A stretch of DNA of 64,000 nt from Pestalotiopsis fici W106-1 (lineage: Eukaryota > Ascomycota > Sordariomycetes > Amphisphaeriales > Sporocadaceae): contig NW_006917094.1 in the NCBI RefSeq assembly GCF_000516985.1, forward strand, positions 3,472,001 to 3,536,000, read 5' to 3'. Below, piece by piece: positions 11,940 to 22,354 of the stretch; positions within the stretch are counted from its first letter, which is position 1; every line of letters begins with the position of its first letter. The notes beneath the pieces were generated by a model. The model saw nothing but the letters and a program-made list of their open reading frames with translations. It was not told the DNA's origin and did no database searches. The position numbers and the translations under genes were made by a program.

Positions 11940-13227
11940 TCAGATACCAACCGCAATAGGTCCAGCGTCGCATCCTTTAGAGGACGCGCCAGCATGGGAC
12001 TGCAGGTTAAGATTTTCTGAAGAGACTTGAGTCTCAGAGTCAAAGAGGTTGAGAGTAGGCTCGGGTTCGTAGGAGACCGAGGCGTGTCCCGCGATCGCGC
12101 CTTGAGCTGCGCCGCTGAGATCGTCGTCAAGGTATTGTGAGAAGATGTCGAATTCCGGAAGTTCTGCGGAAGCGTGACCATCCAAATGATTGTACTCAAA
12201 ATTGAAGGGGTCGCTCGAAGGGCTAAACTGTGCTTCAGTGCACCAGCTATCAGCAGGATTGGGTTCTGACAAGCTGAAAGCATCGCCGAAGAGGCCATCA
12301 AAAGCATCTGAAGCGCCGGTTGCGGGCTCTGCCGAGCTACCAATGACTCTGGCACCTCCGTTGACGGACACTGCAGGTCGCACAACACCGCTGCTGGATG
12401 TTGTGTCACGTCAGGGGAGGTGGTCGGAGCCTTGGTAGCCGGGGCCGTTGTCTGGGTTGCCGGCTTGGAAATGGCTTCATCGGAAACAGGGGTGAGCTCA
12501 GGGGAGAGAGAAGCGGGGTCGACGGTAGCCTCATTGTCAGGCATCAAGATGAAGTCGTTCATCATGCTGGGCTTTGTCTCGGTGACCTCCGAAGCCGGGA
12601 AGAGGGGTTGCGACAAGGTGCCTTCGAGGTCAAGCAGTGGTGATGTGCTGCTAGTAACACCTGAGCGTCGCATCTTGTTGATCTCTTCCATTAGCATCGC
12701 TGACTGCTTCCTGTGCTGGTCGAGAAGAGCCTCAAGCTCCTTGTTGCGCTTCTCCAAGGCCTCAACCTCTTGTCGCTTACGCTCGCGGGAAGACTGGGCT
12801 GCACGGCGGTTGCGAAGAACACGTTCCACTCGTCGTTGCTCCTTTTCATCTTCCGTCTTGGCTCGTTTCCTGTCGCGCTGGGTAAGCCACAGGTGCGAAC
12901 GCGGGTTACAAAAATGAATGTTGCTTACCTTGGAGGGAGGTTTGTCTTGGGCTCTGGGAGAACCTGTCCCCATGACTTTCTCTTCTTGGTAGTCTTCTTC
13001 TCTGCCTCGTCATCAGGGGTCTCAGCGACCTCATCTTTCACGTCGGCGTCATCGATGGACTCTGGGGTCATGACATCCTCCACGGGGGCCATGGAAGTCG
13101 GGGCCGGTGTGCTGAAAAGAGAGTACATGTCGGCACAGGGAGTAGAGATGAAGGACTCGGCCGGGGAGTTCTCGAACTTCACCTGCGGCGTCGAGGCCGG
13201 GGTGTGTTCTGACCAGGAGCCCATCAT
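11940..13227 (-). CDS. hacA: HacA/Hac1 bZIP regulator of the unfolded protein response (spliced form)
   Basis: Exons 13227-12929, 12869-12394 and 12373-11940 give 402 residues once a spliceosomal intron (12928-12870) and a 20-nt Ire1-type intron (12393-12374) are removed. The N-terminal half has KKRKSWGQVLPEP, then the basic region with N120-x2-A123-A124-x3-R128 and a leucine zipper (LEKRNKELEALLDQHRK), both as in Trichoderma HAC1. After the 20-nt cut the frame reads HPAVSVNGGA and ends GASSKGCDAGPIAVGI, closely resembling the Trichoderma C-terminus as I remember it. Known role: on ER stress Ire1 cuts the mRNA, and the new protein activates chaperone and secretion genes in the nucleus. Two adjacent ATGs open the frame; upstream codons stay open for a short way, so the start is probable, not proven. 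Confidence 0.93.
12374..12393 (-). other. hacA: Unconventional 20-nt Ire1-type intron in hacA
   Basis: The first site is a hairpin: CACAACATC (12405-12397) pairs over 9 bp, one G-T wobble, with GGTGTTGTG (12389-12381) around the 7-nt loop CAGCAGC. The second has loop CTGCAGT (12376-12370) with a 3-bp stem, an internal loop and an outer GTTG/CAAC stem. Both loops fit CNG/CNGN, the Ire1 consensus cut after the third base. Cutting at both removes exactly 20 nt, the length known in Aspergillus and Trichoderma, and shifts the frame into the HacA C-terminus. There are no GT-AG ends, so the spliceosome is not expected to act here. Confidence 0.93.
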
Positions 13228-14300
13228 TTTGGCAATGTCTTCTGGTGGTGGTAGTCTAGGAGGACTTGGGGTGGTGTGTGTTGCAAACTTGCTGCAGCAA
13301 AAAGTCCGAGCTAAAGAGATGATTCGGGAATCGAACCAACAGTCTCTTTGCTCAAAGTGTTTGGTGGAGTAGTTGATTGCAGCAGAAGAATAATACTGGG
13401 TATCTGCTGAAGTAGAGAGGTGCCGTCCTAGTTCCTCAATACAAATACCGCTGGTGGGTTTTACCTATAGCAGTGCATCCTTCCCATATGGAAGTGAGTG
13501 AGTCACCTGATGAGTCAAGGATTAGGTGCTATGATGGCAGACTGGCAGGCAGCGGCGATTCTGGGGCTCGAGGACAAGTGTCCTTTGTCTGCTTGGCGGG
13601 TTGGGTGGTGGCTCTCGTGCTTCAAGCCTCGTCGATTCGAGGGCGAACAGGCCGTCTTTATCTAGAGGACACGTTGTTGGAGGGCAGCAGCAGGAAACTG
13701 GTTGCCTCAGGCAGAAAGGGGGGCACAAGAGACAATAGAAACCTAGATTGGGAAGAGGCAAGGGTGGGAAGGGGTCGCAAAGGGTGTCGAGCCACACAAG
13801 AGGAGAGACAGGGAAAAGGGAGAGAGACACGACCCAACGTCGTATGTACCCACCGGCCCAGGTACGTATCGTATTGCGCCAAGATGGGCATGTCTCTTGG
13901 CTTTTGCTTGGTGCTCTTGGTACTGTGTAGGATGGGAGACTCGCACAAAGAAGGAATGTCCAGGGGGGGGCCCGGGTCGTATTGATTGGCGGGATCTGAC
14001 GGGAGGACGGACCCCAAGGAGGAACGCACAACGCTCCAACGGACCGCGAAGAGGCAAGTGGAGTCGAAAGTCAGCGCAACCAGCCCCTGGGCCCCCTCCC
14101 CTGCCAACTCTGATGTCGCTTGGACGTAACTTGTGGACGACGACGACGCCCGCAAAAAAAGCCCCTCGCTCACGCATCGACATTGCGTGCCGGTCGGTCT
14201 CTCTACTCTAGACGAAGCCCATGATGAATGAATGATGAACCCACACAATTGCACTGCCCACCGCAAAACCCGCCGGAGCCGTAGTTTGGGAGTTTAAGCA
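13228..14300 (-). promoter_or_regulatory. hacA leader and promoter region
   Basis: About 1.1 kb upstream of the hacA start has strong pyrimidine bias on the transcribed strand and many overlapping short ORFs in both strands with no domain. hacA genes of filamentous fungi are known to have long leaders with upstream ORFs, so part of this is probably 5' UTR. A G9 run lies at about 13965-13974. The boundary between UTR and promoter cannot be set by eye. Confidence 0.5.
13461..13487 (-). promoter_or_regulatory. Candidate upstream ORF in hacA leader (8 codons)
   Basis: An ATG at 13487 opens MGRMHCYR then TAA, 234 nt before the hacA ATG. A second in-frame ATG lies at its fourth codon. If the leader extends this far it could dampen basal HacA translation, as described for hac1/hacA leaders. 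The stop overlaps an AGGTAAAA that could also be a splice donor, so a 5'-UTR intron would change this. Confidence 0.35.
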
Positions 14301-15076
14301 CTGTGGTCGTCGAGTCAATAATAACGAGTGCCTGCCAGGCCTAGCAATCGGATAGCAGTTGGCCGCTGCATGGCTCAACTCTCCGAGAGTCCGTCTGCCG
14401 TGAGCAGCGCTGAAATGCAGCATGTTCCAGCTCTAGGTAAGCCGGAGCTGCTACTGTCAGTATCTTGGCAATTTAGGTGCCCCCGCCGGGAGTCTCGAAT
14501 AGCCTTCAGACTTTCAGCCGTCGTTGGGGCGGCACAAACACTAAAAGCACGCATTTCGAGACACAACGTGCGAGCCTCTTTGCCTCTCTATTGGGGCTGG
14601 CAAGATTTGAACTGCATCTCCAGAGACATGGCGAGATCCCTTCTCGCCCTCCTCCCAACAATCAACAAGGTTCAGGCACATCATTATTTTTTGAGTTCAG
14701 TCATAAAATGTCACAGGCAGTTGGATGTTTCTGAGGCTGTCCTTTCCTGATCATGATACAATCATGCTGTCAGTTGGAAATAATAATCTGAATCCCATTA
14801 ACTTGGCAGCCTAAATAGAGGGAAAACCAAATGTGGATTGCATAACTGGTTCGTTGGTCAATTTTGGCGCACCTCCCGGAATACATACGCGTTCCTGCGG
14901 CGCTGCTGTGCTTTCTAATACACACTAACCAGAAGCCGGACTCTGTCACTAAACATAGTATCAGGACCTTGGCCAATGTACAGACGAGCATAAGATCTCA
15001 TCATCCACAATTATTGTCAGATCAGCTCTCATCAGCCCCCGTCAGCGACGCTTCTCATAATGTCATCATTGCATTA

Positions 15077-15100
15077 AGGTCAGGTCAGGTCAGGTCAGGT
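15077..15100. repeat. AGGTC pentanucleotide microsatellite, about 4.8 copies
   Basis: Four complete AGGTC units and a final AGGT run head to tail without mismatch. It lies in gene-poor DNA and is not part of a recognisable element. Confidence 0.9.
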
Positions 15101-16938
15101 TGTGAGAGCCAACCAAAAAACAATGGTATCATCCTCAATAAATCCATGTTGGGTTGTAATACTCGAGGTAGAGACATTTCGAGCGACACAAGGTGTAAAA
15201 CCTCTCTATCTCTGCCCGTATGTACAGTGCCTACTGTATTTAGGCACTCATTGGTCTTGGTGTGTCCCCCCCTGCGTTATCTATCTGCCAAGTGCTGTAT
15301 CTATTGCCAACACTCCGTTTCTGAGAGTTGCCTACAGGGCTAGGATTGGGTTTGTCAATATGGAAGTCAGCACTCCGGAGATTGACTAAGCTCAGTGAAT
15401 GTATCAACCACTACCTGTCTGGTGGCAATAATTGGGAGCTCGCATCCCAATAATTGAACTGGGCACGCTACAAAGTATGTGTGTTGCGTATGCAGTCGCG
15501 CCCGATACGGCAATACGGATCAATATAATACTCTTTGTATTCGCAATCAAAATTTCATGTGTACCCCAAACATAGCCAGATAGCCGAGTCGGCTGGTGCT
15601 GCAATGTCACCTCCATCCCCGGCTGGGCCTCCCGAGCCCGCTGTCGAAAAAAGAATTGTCATGTGCCTGAATAGGGCCTGCGAGAACGCTGGAAAAAATA
15701 ATTATGATTTCATGCATCCAATGCACTTTATTCATGCCCAGGAGTAAAGGAGCTGATAGACCAAGGTTGGTAAAAAGGAATAATACATCCTGCAGGCGTC
15801 GCCTAGTGGTTCAGTGGCTGTAGGAAGGATCATTATAGTGGTAAAGGCTTGGGTCAAGGTAGGGCGGAGTGGCGCCGATCACATCGAGTCCAGTATATGG
15901 GGGAACAAGATTGGCAAGGTTCTGTCTGGGCCAACAACATGGAATGCTGGATTGACTTCACGTCAGAGCTCCTGTCATAAAATGCTTGCATGAACCTCAG
16001 ACATCTATATCGAGAGGCAGAAGGATTTTCATGAACTCAATTGTGCCTCAATTTTGATGTCATTCAGTTTTTTTTTTTCTTATTCTAAATTTTGTTGCCT
16101 TGGATTTCAGATTTTGGAGAGACGGGACAGAGACCTGATTCACACAAGGTTCGGCTCAGTCGGCCGCTTATGCGAAATAGGGGTGTCCAAGACATATTGG
16201 GTGTGCGCCATCAATTGTCAGCCACCTCAGGGTTAATTATGTGAGACCGATTCGCCATTCTCGTCTCGTTTGGGGCAGCCTTCCGGTTTGATAGGCTGTT
16301 TATGGCCGCCTCTTGTCCGTCTTCCCCAAATTGGTCTCAGTATCGGTCCTGATTAGTGGGAGGTAATTGTACCTGGCATTTACAGTGCCATTGCAACACT
16401 CGCCGCCAGCCCCAATCACGGGAATGGCAAAACTCGGTCTCTGTAACTGCCAGTCTGGGAAGCTCGATTTCGCACGTGTTACTGGCGTCACCTTGCCCAA
16501 GATCCACCGTGGGTCACGTCAATTGATATGATTTTCCAGAACAATATCAAGATGATATAATCTGTAATAACGGAAATATACTTCGTACAATACTCTATTT
16601 TGGGGGAGGGTCCCAGCATATGATTATCAGACGAGAGCGATTGCCAGCCAGAACCCCTATGTCGATCATGGTCGGCTCTGACGAATGGCTATCGGCTGTG
16701 CCTGTTACAGATGATTGCTTACGCCAGCCGTTCCGAGTCGCAGTGCGGATAGACTCTCGTCTCGGTCAACTTTCAATTTGCCCCGTGCCTCTGTGCATCC
16801 AATTCCGTGTAACCAATACGAATACACCAACTTGGCAATCAACATTGTCTACATACCAGTGAATTGCTTGCTATGCATGCTTGTCCGGGCTCAGAACCCG
16901 CCTTTACATGATGTGTGCAATCGTCACTCGTCCAAATG

Positions 16939-17241
16939 TTAAAAAGCCGCATCAAACAGTGCAACAGCAGTGTTCCGCCCCGGATCACGACCCAAACAAG
17001 CCTCGCCTCGACTGCAAAGAGGACTGAGCTTCTTCTGGAGCGCCTCACGTACCACCTCATACGCAGTAGCAGACCGCTACGACAGTCCTAGCGGCGCCAG
17101 CGGGAGGTCTTTGCCATCGATCGTCTTCCCAAGCTTCCCCGCGGCGCGTACAAACCTCAAACATGCTTCCATCACATCTTGGAAATGGTTTCCGATATGT
17201 GAACAGAGGCAATCAATCTCCCAATTTGACAGCCGAAACAC
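16939..17241 (-). pseudogene. Decayed coding fragment with one in-frame stop
   Basis: The minus-strand frame from 17241 to a TAA at 16939-16941 is open for 100 codons except for a TAG at 17077-17079. Both sides look like protein: before the stop FQDVMEACLRFVRAAGKLGK and KDLPLAPLGLS, after it ATAYEVVREALQKKLSPL and GRNTAVALFDAAF. The composition is unlike the random ORFs around it. No start codon or upstream exon is obvious, and stops lie just upstream, so this would be a C-terminal remnant. I do not recognise the family. A TAG from CAG or CGA by a single C-to-T change would fit ordinary decay or RIP. Confidence 0.4.
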
Positions 17242-19855
17242 TCATTAATTTTCCCATGAGCCGTTGTCAAGCTTCTTGTCTTTTTCGCCATTCCGGAATA
17301 AATTGCGAGTTTCGAAAGATTCGCACCATTGCCCAGGCGAGCCAGTCAGTCTCGCCCCCAGTTCCTGACAATCCCTGGCGTTCTGGAATATTCATTCATC
17401 ATCTTGGAGAGAGGAGACCCCTTCTGAGGTGGGCCGCGTGGGGATTGCTACGCTGCGGTTCCAGAATGATACGAATTGACGATTTTACCGAGCTCGGCAT
17501 GGCCAAAACGGGTTCCACCAGCCGCACTCTAGACTTCTTTCTTTCACAGATAGGCAAAATAGGGGAACTCCCTCATTTGGCCCCGAGATTGGAGTGCATA
17601 CACACACACAGTACACTACGCCCCCAGCACGTGCTGCTGCTGCTTGCTCATTGAAGGGTAATTGCTATCTTTGAACCATCTCTCGACATGCCATGAACCG
17701 CATAGCGTCGTGGCAAAACATTAATCAAAAGCCCACGACAAACATGGGAAATGCCGTAATCTATCAATCCATCCCTGTTGATAGTCCGTGTGTGTCTAGC
17801 AGAGTTTCCTGCTGAGATATCTTTGGGAGGCTGGATCAACCCCAATTACGCAAGGTACGAAACTGTGTGTTTCATCAACAGCCTCAGCTCAGGGGAGACG
17901 AACGGGGGGGAGAAACCCAACGGGAATGCTCCACCCTCGTTCTGATTCATCAGATGCCGCGATGATCCTTGGCACGGACGCGCTCCTTGGCATTCCGGAA
18001 CAACAGGCCGGGGGAGCGGCTTCGGTTTCGATCCGTTTGTTCCTCTGTCCGTCCGCTCGCTGGTGCGGTGTTTTTTCGCTGGCGTGTGCTGTGCGCTCCC
18101 GCTCGTCTGCTTGCGTGCTTCCCCCCCTTCAACCCTCTTAAAGCTCAGGAATGCGAAGAGTCCGTTCACACCTCTGCATAGGGAGCGGCGGCGGATCCGT
18201 GCCCTCGGCCCAAGCCCTCTCGATCGCGATCATTTACTGTTACACAAATTGAATACATAGCAGTCCGAGCTGATAAGCGAGGGAAACCCATGTCGCGAGG
18301 CATTCGGCATGTTAGAGTCAACATTCAAAAAGTTTGACAGTTGATCAATCAGCATAGCAGTTGTGGGTTTGACAGGCCGCCTGAGCAGGTACGTGTAAAC
18401 CGTCGCTACAGGGCGGTTGGGCTATTCCGTGACAGCACACACACACAGTATTGCTTTGTACGATATGGTTCCATTTCCTATACCCGTTGCCCAAAGACAA
18501 CGTATTGCTGCATGCAGAAAGAGAAACCCTTGAAGCAGTCCCCGCGGGTCGAGGCCGGGCTCTTGGGGGCCCCTGGCCGTGATGCAAACAGCCATGAACT
18601 AGTGTTGTATAGTGGTGATTGTTGATCCGCTCATACAGCATATACACTTACACCGCTCTCATCCCGGTCCATCTAGATTGTTCACCGACTCCCATGTCTA
18701 ATTGTGCATCAACCGCTCTCGTCGTCCAGTGAATCACAGTACCACTACCAAAATATCATTGACTTTCAAGACGTCGTTTCAACATGTTTAATGGAGTAAT
18801 TCAGATTCTCGCTCGTGGCAAACGGTTCATGATCGACATGGTCGTGCTGTCAGGTGGAACGAAGTGCAACCTTGATGGACTCCACACCTTTTGAACCAAG
18901 TGCATTAATCTACATGGGACAGGATAGTTGAGTGTAGTACTGTGTAGTGGTCAGCAAGTCAACCCGGAAGTCTTCCGGATGCTATCGAAATTTTGGTCCC
19001 TGAGTTGCCAACGAGTATAACCCCTGATCGTGGCCCAGCTAAGACACGACCACGATATGTGAAAACAAATGGCTAGGAAAGGACACAAGCCCCTACCCCT
19101 GCGGCGAAAGAAGAGGTTTCTGGCAGATTACTGGTGGTCGAACACTCCGAGCCACAATGGCGACATGAAGTTCATATACGTGCGTGGGCGTCTTGGTCGA
19201 GTGGCTGAATTTGGATCAGCTAATAACATATGCGGTCCCTTGATGCTGGCGTCATTGATAGTCGCTGATCGTGACACTGGCCAAGTGAGCAGCAAAATGA
19301 TAGGAATATCATAATAGTAGCAGACAGAGGAAAAGGGCAAGTTCACACACCTCCCTACAATGTTTCAGGGCCAATCGATTGAACCAAAGACGCTTCGTGG
19401 CTGTCCGTGAATCAGGACACTTGATGACCATACCGGCTTGTATCATTCGATAATGATATCCGTCATAATCCTGAATTCTTGAGGTCCTTGTTGTCATCCT
19501 CCTACCTCTTCTCGAGTGCTGTAAACTACATTTGTATAAAGTGCTTGTATCTAGTAGTAAGTCTAAACAAGTACGGCAGCAATGGCCATTACTAATCATT
19601 CACGTCTAACTGAAAACCTACTCACTTGGAACAAGGAATATCGTATGACCACTAACATTTAGTCGAATCGTCGCTAGTATTGATGCGAGTGATGATGAAT
19701 GCTTGGACAGAACAATTCAATATGTAGTCACAGGCTGAATTTAACACTTCTTCAAACCCAATTATCATGAAATTCAACTGTCCATCTTGTTACTTCTATG
19801 TCACTTGAATTTTCTTACGTTAAGTGCACCTTGAAAGTTCTGTTGATAATCAAAG

Positions 19856-20479
19856 ATGCCACGAAGTAGCTCACCCTCAACCACTTCGACAGAATCTTCA
19901 TCCTCGTCAGAGGAGGACTCTTCGACAGAGGATTCTTCTTCTTCAGAAGAGGACTCGTCATCAGAAGAAGATTCTTCGTCAGAGGAGGACAGCGATCAGG
20001 ACCAAAGTTCAGTAGATACAAATGTGCCCGGAGGAGGGGGATACGCAGACAATTGGGGATCAAACACTCCAACAACTGCACGGGTAGTACGATTCTCCCA
20101 CGGGATTCATGATATCGGCAGCCTTGTCGCTGATCATCAGCCAAGAATTATCCAAATCGCCCGACCATCCAGTAGGCGCCGCCATTTCCGAACCGTGAGG
20201 AGACTGTACCGAACAGCAAGACGAGTTTGGCGAGGCTCCTCCATTCCTACGGAAAGATACTATATTGTTTATCCACCAACTAGGAGGCTATCCGGCAGTC
20301 ACATGACGCCTCTGTCCGGATCTCGAACCACAACTGCAGTGCCTCATCAAGACCGAGGATTTATCAACCACATGGTCCCCCCAGGTGGTGATGTTATACG
20401 TACCGCAACACCTCCGCCGCCGTGGTCCGTCTCCGGGTCTGTCGCGTCGAGCGGATATGGCTCTGACAAAGATCAATGA
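19856..20479 (+). CDS. Intronless hypothetical protein with acidic-serine repeat tract
   Basis: A single exon gives 207 residues. Residues 5-50 are almost only Ser, Glu, Asp and Thr, built from imperfect repeats of the unit SSSEED (six or so copies); the DNA repeats with the same period. A short Gly-rich linker follows, then a basic region (ARPSSRRRHFRTVRRLYRTARRVW cut into Arg-rich clusters at about residues 103-124) and a Pro/Ser-rich tail ending SSGYGSDKDQ. There is no signal peptide or helix. The acidic tract next to an Arg-rich part suggests binding to nucleic acid or a basic partner, but that is inference. I recognise no family; it may be lineage-specific. Confidence 0.55.
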   Translation: MPRSSSPSTTSTESSSSSEEDSSTEDSSSSEEDSSSEEDSSSEEDSDQDQSSVDTNVPGGGGYADNWGSNTPTTARVVRFSHGIHDIGSLVADHQPRIIQIARPSSRRRHFRTVRRLYRTARRVWRGSSIPTERYYIVYPPTRRLSGSHMTPLSGSRTTTAVPHQDRGFINHMVPPGGDVIRTATPPPPWSVSGSVASSGYGSDKDQ

Positions 20480-20781
20480 ACCTAGGTTGCCCGAATATCT
20501 ACTGCGCCTAGTGAGTATAAACTATTCTCCTCAGGTGCACGACTGAAAGGTCAAAAGCAAGCAAGTAGTAATTAGCTTGTAGCTGGAACGGGACCCAATA
20601 AATCGAGTCTCCAGTGTGAATTTAAGCACGAGTAGTTTAGAAAATGAAAACAGTATTCTTGGTATTCTGCGCCAAAAGTTTAATTCCAATCGCACATGGT
20701 TGGTGATATAGTACCCCAATACCGTAACGCCTTGAACTCCAATTCCCGTCATAACTATCATGAGTGTCGTACCTCGATATT

Positions 20782-21672
20782 TCATATCTCTAGCATTTGC
20801 TTGAGACTAGTCTCTGCAGCGCGGTACCACCGACCTCTCTCTTCCAAGTCGTCTTCAACGCCACCAAGCGCGGCCTCTTTCCTTCTCTTGGCCTCCTTGG
20901 CTGCCGCTGTGCTGTTTGTTCTCTTTGTCTCCAGTGGTGCCAGTTCAGCCTGCAGTCGTTCCAGCTCCTTCTTTTTTCTGGGTACCTGACTCTTCAGCTG
21001 TTCCAATTGCCGGTCTAGCTCTTCCCTTTGCCTCTTTTTCTGATTCACAAGATCAACCGTTCTTGCTAGCGGCAAGTTGAGTTCTGGGGTCTCCGAATTC
21101 AACCGCCCCTCGTTCTCTTTCCTCAACTCGGCAACTCTCTCCTCCAATCCCTTGATCTTGTCCGGTAGTTCCTCAAGCCGAGCCGTCTCCAGCTTGACGC
21201 CCTCGTACCGCCTCGCGAGCTCAGCACCACGCCTCTCCAGCTCCTTGACGGTATCCGCGACCTCAATCTTGAGGGCCTTGAGTACAGCCTTGGCCTCGGC
21301 GTTGAGGTTCTCGAGCTCGACATTCTCTTGCGGGCTCACAATGAGCGGCGGGTCGCCGACAATGGCGCGGATGAACTTTTCCTTGGTGACCTGCTCGACG
21401 TAGCTGAAGCGCAGCTTGGCAAACAGTTCGCGGTAGTGCGTCAGGTCCGCCTCGAGACTCGCGGGCGTCGGCGCGTTGAGCGAGCTGTTGGACACGTCCG
21501 AGGTGCGCGGCTGGTTGCCAGCTGGGATCGCGGCCGGGTCGGAGGCAGTGATGGGCTCCGAGAGCCTGATAATGCTGAGTTCGTGCGATTCTTGCAGGAT
21601 TTGGAGAGTGGAGAGGATGTCGGCTGGCGATTTTGAGGCTGCTGCGCCGGTGGATTTCTTTGCGCGGGGCAT
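20782..21672 (-). CDS. sos7: Kinetochore protein Sos7 homologue
   Basis: One exon of 296 residues. After a low-complexity N-terminus, residues around 82-120 carry the family signature (LTHYRELFAKLRFSYVEQ, then TKEKFIRAIVGDPPLIV and ENVELE). The rest, about residues 120-290, is nearly continuous coiled coil rich in Leu, Glu, Lys and Arg (KKKELERLQAELAPLETK). In fission yeast Sos7 partners Spc7 at the outer kinetochore and links it to the Mis12 complex; budding yeast Kre28 is the counterpart. Length fits the family. It is divergent from the gene at 22355, 682 nt away. Coiled coil alone could mislead, but the N-terminal motif is specific. Confidence 0.78.
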   Translation of the reverse strand: MPRAKKSTGAAASKSPADILSTLQILQESHELSIIRLSEPITASDPAAIPAGNQPRTSDVSNSSLNAPTPASLEADLTHYRELFAKLRFSYVEQVTKEKFIRAIVGDPPLIVSPQENVELENLNAEAKAVLKALKIEVADTVKELERRGAELARRYEGVKLETARLEELPDKIKGLEERVAELRKENEGRLNSETPELNLPLARTVDLVNQKKRQREELDRQLEQLKSQVPRKKKELERLQAELAPLETKRTNSTAAAKEAKRRKEAALGGVEDDLEERGRWYRAAETSLKQMLEI

Positions 21673-22354
21673 GTTGGATTTGTCGCGTCACTAGCGAATG
21701 TGCGGGGATGATTGCCGCCTGTTTTGTAGTGCTATTTGGAGTTTTCCAGAATGAGACTCGGAAGCTTTGGTGTCCTTGAAACGTGGGATGTGGATTGGAT
21801 CTTTGTCTTTGCAAATGCTTGCCCATGGGTGTTTGCGACAGCTAAGTGGCCATTTAAACAGCAACCAAAGGCACCAAGAATGGCAACCACATGCAACTAT
21901 TTACTTTTACACAAATTAGGACTAGCGGGGGCTCTGATTTTAGTGGGCTGCATTGAGGCGGCTTATCGCGTAGAAGTGGGTCGAATGGCACCCATGTACT
22001 ACGTACCTCGATTGTGACGCAGCGCAGCGCATTTGATCTTCCTCAGGGTCTATTTCCGCAGCTACAACTACATTCAAGGTTGGCAGGGTCTTTCTTGTGT
22101 TGTCGAGCTTGACGCAGGAAGCCGGCGGACTCTTATTAAACATCCATCGTGCCGCCTCTGTCTATTGCATTCTCTTTGGACTATTCCCTATCTCATCCGA
22201 ATTTTTCATCCATTTGACTTCTGCTCTGTACGATCTGCATTCAACGATTCCCTAGCGAAACAGAGTTGGCGAAAAGGCCTGAACGGAGACATGAGCCTCG
22301 CTGTCCCATCGGCATCCTGATCAAGAACCCTCACATCTTCCATCAAGCCAAAAT
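21673..22354. promoter_or_regulatory. Divergent promoter between sos7 and the charged nuclear-type gene
   Basis: The 682 nt contain no coding-like ORF. Both flanking genes start from it. No motif is claimed. Confidence 0.45.

Larger units (their letters stand above)
14301..19855. other. Gene-poor interval of 5.6 kb
   Basis: No intact gene is supported. All ORFs of 60-160 codons here lack domains and have non-coding composition. It holds a pentanucleotide microsatellite (15077-15100), a CA run near 17599, a GC-rich patch at 17930-18140 and a decayed minus-strand reading frame (16939-17241). tRNA-like fragments were checked and rejected. Confidence 0.5.

Noticed and set aside
13318..13345. tRNA T-arm-like sequence on the minus strand (GGTTCGATTCCC)
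   Set aside because: No acceptor stem, D-arm or anticodon arm can be formed around it, and it lies in the hacA leader.
12398..13372. Plus-strand ORFs up to 219 codons
   Set aside because: Antisense shadows of the hacA bZIP and N-terminal exons.
13473..14266. Overlapping ORFs of 140-200 codons on both strands
   Set aside because: No domain in any; simple-sequence and pyrimidine bias of the hacA leader explains the openness.
14590..14625. tRNA-like GTTCAAATC on the minus strand
   Set aside because: The flanking five bases do not pair as a T-stem and no cloverleaf fits.
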